Part shown: in pieces, positions 8,112-14,732 of the stretch
Layout: every line of letters begins with the position of its first letter
How positions within the stretch are numbered: the first letter of the stretch is position 1
Made by a program: the position numbers and the translations under genes
Source of the DNA: an uncultured Methylobacillus sp.
Lineage (GTDB): Bacteria > Pseudomonadota > Gammaproteobacteria > Burkholderiales > Methylophilaceae
Assembly: GCA_946478965.1 (NCBI GenBank)
Contig: CAMLDQ010000050.1
Coordinates: 1-15,020, forward strand
Length of the DNA: 15,020 bases
Direction of reading: 5' to 3'
The notes under the pieces: model-generated
The model's database searches: none
Told to the model about the DNA's origin: nothing
Seen by the model: only the letters and a program-made list of their open reading frames with translations

Positions 8112-8813
8112 TTATGTTTTTTTGACCAGGATGACGCTATTTTCCGTGCTCACGGAAAGTTTTTCCAAGGCATGAGCATCGAGCAATTCCGCCTTCTCGA
8201 GTTCAATAAGCTCAAACCCGGCCTCGCGCAGGCGATCCCTGAAATCGTCGCCATATTGCCTGACATGGTCACCCTGCCCATACAACCGCTCGCGATCGGC
8301 AGGCGCAACGACTGCGGGATCTTCGCGCGTCGGCCCTTTTTCCATCGGCACTTGAATGCTGGCCCATCCGCCATGCCTGAGCACCCGAAACAGCTCTGCC
8401 AGCGCCTTCCTGTCCTCCGGCACGTGCTCGAGCACGTGATTGCAAATCACGGCATCAAAACATTGATCCGGGAAGCACATCGACGTGATATCCGTTCGTA
8501 CCATTGTGCTAGCGGCGTGCATGTCCATCGACACATAATCATAACGCTCCGCCAGATGCTCTCTGATGCACGGCTCGGGAGCGACATGCAACAACCGCCC
8601 TTCTGGTTTGAGCGTTCCCCGCTCCCATAGCAAACGCAGTGCAACCCAAAGCAGGCGATGCCGCTCCAGTGAGCCGCACACGGGACATCTCGCATTGTGC
8701 CGGACCGGACGTCCGCTCGGCCAGAAACTGGAAAACCCGGCTTCACATAGCGGGCAGTAGAACTTGTTTCCGCCCCACCGCAATTTCCTGATCAGCCGCA
8801 GCCAGCGCTTCAT
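8112..8813 (-). CDS. Class I SAM-dependent methyltransferase with N-terminal CxxC/CxxC zinc-ribbon-like head
   Basis: The 233-residue protein opens with two paired-cysteine knuckles, CPLC (20-23) and CPVC (43-46), followed by GSLERHRLLW, suggesting a small zinc ribbon. A class I methyltransferase domain follows: motif I LLHVAPEP (74-81) lacks the usual GxGxG; DMHA (97-100) is in the acidic-loop position; DAVICNHVLEHVPED (120-134) and LRHGGWASIQVPM (145-157) are motifs IV-VI. The family occurs repeatedly in polysaccharide clusters and presumably methylates a sugar hydroxyl or a lipid-linked glycan. The start overlaps the GT4 stop as ATGA (8810-8813). Substrate is unknown, and metal binding is inferred from cysteine spacing only. 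Confidence 0.85.
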   Translation of the reverse strand: MKRWLRLIRKLRWGGNKFYCPLCEAGFSSFWPSGRPVRHNARCPVCGSLERHRLLWVALRLLWERGTLKPEGRLLHVAPEPCIREHLAERYDYVSMDMHAASTMVRTDITSMCFPDQCFDAVICNHVLEHVPEDRKALAELFRVLRHGGWASIQVPMEKGPTREDPAVVAPADRERLYGQGDHVRQYGDDFRDRLREAGFELIELEKAELLDAHALEKLSVSTENSVILVKKT

Positions 8814-9997
8814 GCATTCCCCTCCAGCAGTTGCCGATAATAATAGACTAGCTTTTCAGTTTGGGATTTAAGGCCGTATTCCCGCTCGACATGCTCACGG
8901 CCGGCTTCAAGCATCCCGGCCCAGGATTGCGGATTCTCCGCGTACCATCGCAAATGGCGCTCGAGGCACTCGACGTCATGCTCCTCTGCCAGCAGCCCCA
9001 CCTGTCCATGCGGGACAATTTCGGGAATATCGCAATGCAGCGTGCTGACGATGGGCATGCCGCTGGCCACCATCTCTATCAACGACACTGGCGCTCCGCC
9101 TTCCGTATCGCCATCCGAAGCCGTCACGCTGGGTGAAAGGAAGATATGGTGCTTGTACGCCTCCTCCAGCATCGCCTGATGCTTCTGATAGCCGAGCAAG
9201 CGCGTACTCCCCTGCAACCCCCATCGTTCGATGGCAGCCAGGATATGTGATTTTTCGTGCAGTTCTCTCGGATGAGATCCGGCATCGCCGATGATCGTCA
9301 GCTCTATCGGAAAATTACTAGACTCGCGCAGACGACCTACGGCGGCGATGGCATCCGGAATGCCTTTTTTCTCCCGAAACGATGCCGCAATCAAGATTTT
9401 CAAGGTCGCGCCTGCCGCGTACTGCCTTGGCTGAAAGGGGATGCCTTCAACATCGACACCCAAGTGCTGGATTCTGACCTTGTCCTCAGGGCACCCCAAT
9501 GCGCCGATGCAGCGCGCCATATGCGATCCTTCGCAAAGGATGAGATCGACTTTGCTGAACAATTCAGCATAGCGCAGTCGCCATTTTGGAGACTGCGTCG
9601 GCAACATGTTCACATCCACGCCATAAAAGGTCACGACATGCTTCATCCCTGTTTGCGCCGGGACTGCCAGATTCTGCCAACCGATATGGCCGAAGTGGGA
9701 GTGGAGGATTTGTGCATTGATCTTACGGCTTGTCGAAACGAGAAATCCCAGATGCCGACGTATTTTCAGGCGCCTCAACAAGGCATCCCAATGCCGAAAC
9801 CACCAAGGCAAACCGGAAAGGCAATGGATGTTGGCGACATGAAACTGTTCCAGATTCTGCGTATGTTCACAGGCTACGTGCACCTCAACCCCTATCTTTT
9901 GCAGGGTAGATATCTGACTATACATCCAGGTCTGCGTCTGTGGCAGCCAAACTGGATAGGAATGAACAACCGTCAAGGATCGATCTGACGCATTCAT
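8810..9997 (-). CDS. GT4 family glycosyltransferase (WcaL/AmsK-like colanic-acid type)
   Basis: The 395-residue protein has a GT-B architecture. The N-terminal domain shows ILHSHFGHIGWQNL (97-110) and VVTFYGVDVN (121-130), typical of colanic-acid-type GT4 enzymes. The C-terminal domain has HLGVD (178-182), LIAASFREKKGIPDAI (202-217) and DGDTEGGAPVSLIEMVASGM (295-314), the donor-binding region. The Glu pair there, E299/E308, is separated by eight residues instead of the usual seven. The frame opens at 10018, but ATG at 9997 overlaps the flippase stop as ATGA with GGGAA just ahead, so it was preferred over the ATG at 10018. The stop overlaps the next start in the same way. Sugar specificity is unknown. 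Confidence 0.87.
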   Translation of the reverse strand: MNASDRSLTVVHSYPVWLPQTQTWMYSQISTLQKIGVEVHVACEHTQNLEQFHVANIHCLSGLPWWFRHWDALLRRLKIRRHLGFLVSTSRKINAQILHSHFGHIGWQNLAVPAQTGMKHVVTFYGVDVNMLPTQSPKWRLRYAELFSKVDLILCEGSHMARCIGALGCPEDKVRIQHLGVDVEGIPFQPRQYAAGATLKILIAASFREKKGIPDAIAAVGRLRESSNFPIELTIIGDAGSHPRELHEKSHILAAIERWGLQGSTRLLGYQKHQAMLEEAYKHHIFLSPSVTASDGDTEGGAPVSLIEMVASGMPIVSTLHCDIPEIVPHGQVGLLAEEHDVECLERHLRWYAENPQSWAGMLEAGREHVEREYGLKSQTEKLVYYYRQLLEGNA

Positions 9998-11427
9998 TTC
10001 CCGATCACGCCGTGCCATATGTCAATGAGCATTTGACGCTGCGTCAACAAACTCAATATCCAATACACCCCAGCCCCCAAGATCACAAGCGCTACAAGCC
10101 AAGCTGTTGTCACTACTGGCGCAAAGGTCATCAATAGCCCCAGTATGACGGCCATGAAAAAAGCGTTGAGTATCGAAGGAAGTATGCGGCCCATTAGCAG
10201 CTTCACCCGCATATTCACCAGTTTCAGCGGAATTGCGAAGCCCGGATAGAACCGAAGCAGCATTGTGATCGCGTATGAGGCCGCCACACCTTCAATGCCC
10301 CACTTCAAGCCGATGATAAATGCTGGCAGCGTAATGAATCCAGCCAGTATTCCCCACTTGAACATCAGATCTGTACGGCCTTTCGCCAGATAAAGAGAAC
10401 CCACCGTAGTACTGATGGATTGTACGAAACCCACGGGTATCAGCCATGCAAGCACATTGACAATCGGTTGCCAGCGTTCGCCTAGAAACTGAATCACGAT
10501 AGGCTCGCGCAAGATAAAAAAACCGAACATGACTGGAGCTGTGACTAGGGCAATCGCTGTTGTCGCTTTAAGGTAAGCATTTGAAAGGCGCTGAGGTTCC
10601 TCCTGGATACTGCTGAATATTGGAAACATCACCCTTCCTATAACACGGGAGATGTTCTGCATCGGCCAAAGGATAAGACGATAGGCCATCGAGTAATAGC
10701 CCAGATCAGCAGCCCCCAGAAAGCGACCGACCAGGAAGTTATCGGCATTCCGCACCGCGTAATTCAAGATGTTAAATCCCAGTAGATTTCCGCTAAAGCC
10801 AGCCAAGCCCCGTACTTCTTGCCAATCCAGATGAAATTTTGGCCTCCATGAATTGACCACCCATAACCCAATTAGCATCCACAATGCGCCTATCCAGGAC
10901 TGGAGAACCAGGCTATAAACGCCCCATCCCGTATATGCGGCCCAGACGCCGCCAGCGAGACTCATGAACGCTGCACTACATTCAATAATGGCTAACGCCA
11001 TGAATCTGTTATATTTCTCCATCAGAGCACGATGCACCACTCCCAATGCGGTTACCGGAAAAAGAAGCGCAAGCGAGCAGAGCACTGCTCTCAATTCCGG
11101 AACGGCAAAGACTATGGTGATAGTTGGTGATAACAGATACAAAGCAAGTGCGAGTGTTGTCCCGAATACCAGATTCAACCAGAAAAGCGAATCCAGCAGC
11201 CCTGCTTTGATCTCCGCTTTCTGCACGATAGCTGCGGCCGTTCCCAGATCCTGTAGGAGTGCAGCAAATCCGACCGCAATCATGGCCATCGCGAGCAGGC
11301 CGAATGCTGAAGCTGGCAACAGGCGTGCCAGAATTATTACCGAGAGTAATTGTGCGACCGCTGTACCGGCTTGAGAAATTGCGGACCACCTGACTCCTGA
11401 AATCACCTGCTTGCGTAAACTTCTCAT
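9994..11427 (-). CDS. Wzx-type polysaccharide flippase (MOP/PST superfamily)
   Basis: The 477-residue protein is hydrophobic through its full length, with roughly twelve to fourteen membrane segments. It begins RKQVISGVRWSAISQAGTAV (5-24), then LARLLPASAFGLLAMAMI, typical of the RfbX/WzxC branch of the MOP flippases. FLVGRFLGAADLGYYSMAYR near the middle is a second family hallmark. It moves undecaprenyl-diphosphate-linked repeat units from the cytoplasmic to the periplasmic face, so the locus is probably Wzx/Wzy-dependent rather than ABC-transporter type. It starts at ATG 11427 with a weak ribosome binding site and follows the only sizeable gap in the minus-strand train (105 bp). Sampled lines of this gene are more AT-rich than the left half of the window, for example 25 G+C of 60 at 11101-11160. 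Confidence 0.9.
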   Translation of the reverse strand: MRSLRKQVISGVRWSAISQAGTAVAQLLSVIILARLLPASAFGLLAMAMIAVGFAALLQDLGTAAAIVQKAEIKAGLLDSLFWLNLVFGTTLALALYLLSPTITIVFAVPELRAVLCSLALLFPVTALGVVHRALMEKYNRFMALAIIECSAAFMSLAGGVWAAYTGWGVYSLVLQSWIGALWMLIGLWVVNSWRPKFHLDWQEVRGLAGFSGNLLGFNILNYAVRNADNFLVGRFLGAADLGYYSMAYRLILWPMQNISRVIGRVMFPIFSSIQEEPQRLSNAYLKATTAIALVTAPVMFGFFILREPIVIQFLGERWQPIVNVLAWLIPVGFVQSISTTVGSLYLAKGRTDLMFKWGILAGFITLPAFIIGLKWGIEGVAASYAITMLLRFYPGFAIPLKLVNMRVKLLMGRILPSILNAFFMAVILGLLMTFAPVVTTAWLVALVILGAGVYWILSLLTQRQMLIDIWHGVIGK

Positions 11428-11532
11428 CCAAGTGTTCGATCAAAAATTGTGGAATATGTCCGAGACAGAAAGTTATTAGCGATCAAATAATCCACGTAAC
11501 ACTACTTTGGGCGACCCATTGAAATGACAGCT
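11428..11532. other. 105-bp AT-rich intergenic gap upstream of the flippase gene
   Basis: This is the largest gap between genes in the window. It separates the methyltransferase stop from the flippase start on the minus strand. It contains CGATCAAA twice in direct orientation (11437-11444 and 11480-11487). I found no convincing sigma-70 -35/-10 pair on the minus strand and no hairpin with a T tract. It could hold an internal promoter or be leftover from gene exchange; the sequence alone does not decide. Confidence 0.5.
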
Positions 11533-12219
11533 TCAGACTGCCGGTTTTCTGATGACAACCAGATGCATCCAGGTAAATTCCGGGCTCGGCATTCTTGTAT
11601 CCAGCCATGGGATCGTGACATTCAGAAAGGCAACGATGGCTGCGACCAGAGACTTCAAAGGCCCTCTGCTGAAACGCTGGATGAAATAGCTGAATTCACT
11701 AGCAAAAGTCATCAGGAATCCAGACACAGGCTTAATTTCTATTAATTCGAACCCAGCCTTATTGAATAAATGACGAATTCCGTATTGGGTGTAACGAAAA
11801 AAATCCCGTGGCTCTTCATGCAAGTGCCAAAACATCGGAATGGTATAGATTCCATACCCCCCCGGCTTAAGTATCCGATAAGCCTCTCTGATCGCAACCT
11901 CGGGTTCTTCCAAATGCTCAAGTACAGCAGTACAAAGTATGCAGTCATAAGAGGCGTCAGGCTGAGGAATAGCATATGCTGTTCCCTGAATATCTACCTG
12001 GCTTTTATCGTGATAGGAATCAGGATGGTCCAGGCCCACATACTCTTCAACAAATTCGCCGACCAGTAATTTTTTTGCTTTGGCCCCGCATCCGATATCC
12101 AGCAATCGCCCACGGAGCCGTCCCCGGGCGGCTAGCCGAATCTCACTTGCTCCCCGCTTTACCACCATATAACTCGGAGACGTTTTTTTTACCGAAGCGA
12201 GATATTGCTCAATCGTCAT
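11533..12219 (-). CDS. Class I SAM-dependent methyltransferase
   Basis: The 228-residue protein carries motif I LLDIGCGAK (39-47), the acidic strand-2 end YVGLDHPD (60-67), YDCILCTAVLEHLEEPE (91-107) and ILKPGGYGIYTIPMF (116-130). PRDFFRYTQYGIRHLFNKAGF (137-157) is common in small methyltransferases of polysaccharide clusters. It probably methylates a sugar of the repeat unit; oxygen or carbon as target cannot be told. ATG at 12219 overlaps the acyltransferase gene by 11 bp, with a weak GAG ribosome binding site ahead. The 105-bp gap lies after its stop. It shares no obvious N-terminal zinc ribbon with the other methyltransferase of the operon. Confidence 0.87.
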   Translation of the reverse strand: MTIEQYLASVKKTSPSYMVVKRGASEIRLAARGRLRGRLLDIGCGAKAKKLLVGEFVEEYVGLDHPDSYHDKSQVDIQGTAYAIPQPDASYDCILCTAVLEHLEEPEVAIREAYRILKPGGYGIYTIPMFWHLHEEPRDFFRYTQYGIRHLFNKAGFELIEIKPVSGFLMTFASEFSYFIQRFSRGPLKSLVAAIVAFLNVTIPWLDTRMPSPEFTWMHLVVIRKPAV

Positions 12220-12913
12220 ATGATCTCGTTAAAGTTTGACGATTCATTGAAACCATGGCTGGATTGCCATTTGCGATCACGAGACGTGGGATCGTTGCCC
12301 CGACCCTCACTACGCTGTTCGGAAGCACCCAGGAATCTTGTCCAATTTTCGCCCCTGGAAGTACAACTACATTGGACGCAATGCCCGCACCATTGCAAAG
12401 TTCAACCCCCCCCTGTAATACGCACTGCTCCTGCTTCTCTGCTCCTTGGCTGTATTTATATACGATTGCCGGATCATCACCTTTATGGTGAAAAGATTCC
12501 GAAAGAACAATCGCTCCTGGGCCGATCCCGCACTTCTCTCCGATCTTCACACCACCGTAGCCAAGGATGACCACGCCATATGCAATCCGACTATGATTTC
12601 CGATCACGACCGTACCGAGTTCGACCGGGCTCGAACGAGAAACGCGCCTGATACATCTGCTTTCGGCCGCCCCTAGAGGTCTGCCGGTCTGGATGATGGT
12701 ATTTTCCCGTATCATCACGTTGTCCCCGATCTCGATACACTCTAGGCCACTCAAATGCACTCCTGGACGAACAACCAGATTCAATCCGCACTTTTTTAAT
12801 CTTTTGCCGTAATACCGCCTGCGTATTCTGACACCTGTGTCCCCAGGCATGTAAATCACCAAAAGCAAATATAGATCCTGTACAAACCTAATTGCACCTC
12901 TCAGCCATGCCAT
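12209..12913 (-). CDS. Left-handed beta-helix (hexapeptide-repeat) acyltransferase
   Basis: The 234-residue protein contains many hexapeptide-like turns: ECIEIGDNVMIRENTIIQTG (58-77), TVVIGNHSRIAYGVVILG (101-118), VKIGEKCGIGPGAIVLSES (122-140) and SNVVVLPGAKIGQDSWVLPN (180-199), ending in VIANGNPAMV. SFHHKGD (140-146) is in the position of the catalytic His in maltose/galactoside-type acetyltransferases. The family moves acetyl from acetyl-CoA or, in LpxA-like branches, acyl from acyl-ACP. The gene follows an acyl carrier protein gene directly, so acyl-ACP as donor is an attractive inference. ATG at 12913, with AGGA just ahead and 10 bp after the ACP stop, was chosen. GTG at 12931, overlapping the ACP gene, is the alternative and would add six residues. 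Confidence 0.82.
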   Translation of the reverse strand: MAWLRGAIRFVQDLYLLLVIYMPGDTGVRIRRRYYGKRLKKCGLNLVVRPGVHLSGLECIEIGDNVMIRENTIIQTGRPLGAAESRCIRRVSRSSPVELGTVVIGNHSRIAYGVVILGYGGVKIGEKCGIGPGAIVLSESFHHKGDDPAIVYKYSQGAEKQEQCVLQGGVELCNGAGIASNVVVLPGAKIGQDSWVLPNSVVRVGATIPRLVIANGNPAMVSMNRQTLTRSYDD

Positions 12914-12923
12914 GATCCTATCG

Positions 12924-13163
12924 CTACCCACCTAGGTGCTGCTCTATGTATTCGACGATCATCTGGATGGTTGTGAGTCGATCCATGTCCTCATCAGGCA
13001 CTTCAATACCGAATTTTTCATAAATATTCAGAAAAATATTTACCGATTCGAGAGAATCGACCCCCAGTTCCTTCAGGGTTGCTTGGGTATCTACTTCATC
13101 GTTTCGGCTCAGGTTTGCGATTTTTCTGACTATCTCGATCACTTCATTGGTTACGTTAGCCAT
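12924..13163 (-). CDS. Acyl carrier protein, dedicated
   Basis: The 79-residue acidic helical protein has the phosphopantetheine attachment motif LGVDSLESVNI (33-43), with Ser37 as the modified residue. Length and the four-helix pattern match ACP. It would carry acyl intermediates as thioesters in the cytoplasm. The frame is open to 13217, but those 18 codons overlap the ketosynthase gene. ATG at 13163, with GGA five bases ahead and 17 bp after the ketosynthase stop, gives a normal ACP N-terminus. Placement between a KAS III-like enzyme and an acyltransferase, instead of in a fab operon with FabD/FabG/FabF, suggests a private role in glycan acylation. The stop is 10 bp before the acyltransferase ATG. 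Confidence 0.9.
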   Translation of the reverse strand: MANVTNEVIEIVRKIANLSRNDEVDTQATLKELGVDSLESVNIFLNIYEKFGIEVPDEDMDRLTTIQMIVEYIEQHLGG

Positions 13164-13180
13164 ATCAATCCAATCGTTAG

Positions 13181-14110
13181 TTATTTTTGCACGCGCCCCA
13201 ACAAACAGCTTGCCCAAGACAAGCCCACACCAAATCCGCAGAGCAGGAATCTACGGTATTGAGGCTGGTTGATGTAATCCTGCAACATCAGAGGAATAGA
13301 CGAAGAAATCGTATTCCCCTGTTCCGCAAGCTTGAAAGGCACCTGCTCCGGCGCCAGTTCCAGCCTGGAAGCCAAGGTATCAACAATATACCGGCTACCT
13401 TGATGAAAGAAATATAGATCAATATCCTCGCGGCCGAGACCCTCAATTTCCAGCAATGATTCGACCTGTTGGGGAACTACGGTAGCCGAAAAATTGAATA
13501 CAGCCCTTCCATTCATTTCCAACTTGCCATCCATTAATTGCAAGTTATGGCCGGCACTGCCACGCGTGCCAAACATGAAATGGGCAGGCAGCCAAATTCC
13601 GTTATCTGTCAGCAAAGTTACGGTGGCAGCATCGCCAAATAGCAGGGAGGTATTACGATCAGACGGATCAACGATCTTGGAATAAGGATCGGCAGTGAAC
13701 AGCAATCCCGTGCGCAGTCGATTCGCTTCCATGAATGCCTTTACCACGGAAAGCGAATAGACATAGCCCGAGCAGCCCAGACCTATGTCGAAGCAAGCGC
13801 AAGAATCTCCCGCTCCGATGCTTCCATGCACCCTAGATGAGACATGGGGCAAGCCACCCGCATCGGGATTCTGCGTGCAAACCACGATACAGTCGATCGC
13901 GGCCACGTCAATGTCCATTGCCTTTTGCAATTCGGAAAATGCAGAAAGACACATCTGCGAGGCGAACTCGTCCGGCGCCGCATGCGACGCATGTAATACG
14001 CCTATTTTTTCTTTGACGAATTCGGGATCCATCCCGAATTGGAGGCAGTGTTGCAGGTTATCCACTTTGGCGGTGGGAATGTAGGAGGCGATAGCACGGA
14101 TCGAGATCAT
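13181..14110 (-). CDS. 3-oxoacyl-ACP synthase III (KAS III/FabH-like)
   Basis: The 309-residue protein has thiolase-fold KAS III features: an N-terminus IRAIASYIPTAKVDN, FDIGLGCSGYVYSL (107-120) with candidate nucleophile Cys113, LLFGDAATV, FFHQGSRYI (234-242) with His236, and GNTISSSIPLML (265-276) with Asn266. This keeps the Cys-His-Asn triad. The surroundings differ from housekeeping FabH: GLGCSGY in place of AACSGF, and HQGS in place of HQAN. KAS III joins an acyl-CoA primer to malonyl-ACP. Next to a dedicated ACP, it may make a short 3-oxoacyl-ACP for sugar acylation. The frame extends to 14161, but ATG at 14110 overlaps the upstream stop as ATGA and matches the family N-terminus. Confidence 0.88.
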   Translation of the reverse strand: MISIRAIASYIPTAKVDNLQHCLQFGMDPEFVKEKIGVLHASHAAPDEFASQMCLSAFSELQKAMDIDVAAIDCIVVCTQNPDAGGLPHVSSRVHGSIGAGDSCACFDIGLGCSGYVYSLSVVKAFMEANRLRTGLLFTADPYSKIVDPSDRNTSLLFGDAATVTLLTDNGIWLPAHFMFGTRGSAGHNLQLMDGKLEMNGRAVFNFSATVVPQQVESLLEIEGLGREDIDLYFFHQGSRYIVDTLASRLELAPEQVPFKLAEQGNTISSSIPLMLQDYINQPQYRRFLLCGFGVGLSWASCLLGRVQK

Positions 14111-14727
14111 TTTGCAATGGCCGAGAAGTAGATATGACCCAGTAACTCCACACCACACCATACTTCGGATTTCGTGATGCGGTTATGGAGATTGGTCAGC
14201 AGTTTCACGCGGACTCGATGATTATCCTCCGGAGCCAGTAGCCGGGACAATTCCAGTTTTGAGAATATCCAGCGCTGGCCAGCCAAAGGGTACAGCAAAT
14301 TATGCAGATGTTTGGTCAGCGCGACGACGATCTCGATGGGACTGTATTCCAGCCTTTCCTCCAGAGAAACTTGCTTGTCGGAGACGATCGCATTCCGTGA
14401 AATTCCATCTTCGTCGAAAGGCTGCCGCCCGGTCACCGGGCGCCCCGTCTCCAGCAACCAGAAAATCCATTTCCCAGACTTCCCCTCAACCGTTCCATCG
14501 CACACACACTCTTCCGGTCGCAAAATCCCCTCTTCTGCTCCGACAATGTAAAGATCGCATTGCTGCCGGGCAAAGCGATGGAACAGCAACTGGATTGTTT
14601 TGCTATCACCCTGATAAAGCTGAGAAAAAGAGGAGGCAATAGCGTTGTATAAATCTCCTCCTTGTAGATAGTTTCGGCTACCTTTGTAGCTGAGTACCAG
14701 TGGTATCACATGAGGCGCTTGTAACAT
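14107..14727 (-). CDS. Uncharacterised 206-residue protein, possibly hotdog-fold
   Basis: I do not recognise this gene. The start is ATG 14727, five bases after the aminotransferase stop, and the stop overlaps the ketosynthase start as ATGA, so it is clearly an operon member. The protein is soluble with no signal peptide or membrane segment. The N-terminal half includes YKGSRNYLQGGDLYNAI (14-30). The second half shows a helix-like SPIEIVVALTKHLHNLL (about 128-144), then alternating strands WIFSKLELSRLL, NHRVRVKLLTNL and SEVWCGVELLGHIYFSAI. A central helix followed by antiparallel strands resembles hotdog enzymes such as FabZ-type dehydratases or AfsA-like proteins. That, plus the ketosynthase and ACP neighbours, suggests acyl-thioester chemistry. 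Function is unproven. Confidence 0.75.
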   Translation of the reverse strand: MLQAPHVIPLVLSYKGSRNYLQGGDLYNAIASSFSQLYQGDSKTIQLLFHRFARQQCDLYIVGAEEGILRPEECVCDGTVEGKSGKWIFWLLETGRPVTGRQPFDEDGISRNAIVSDKQVSLEERLEYSPIEIVVALTKHLHNLLYPLAGQRWIFSKLELSRLLAPEDNHRVRVKLLTNLHNRITKSEVWCGVELLGHIYFSAIAK

Positions 14728-14732
14728 GAGGT

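Noticed and set aside
11428..11532. Promoter for the flippase gene
   Set aside because: No -35/-10 pair with acceptable match and spacing was found on the minus strand by eye.
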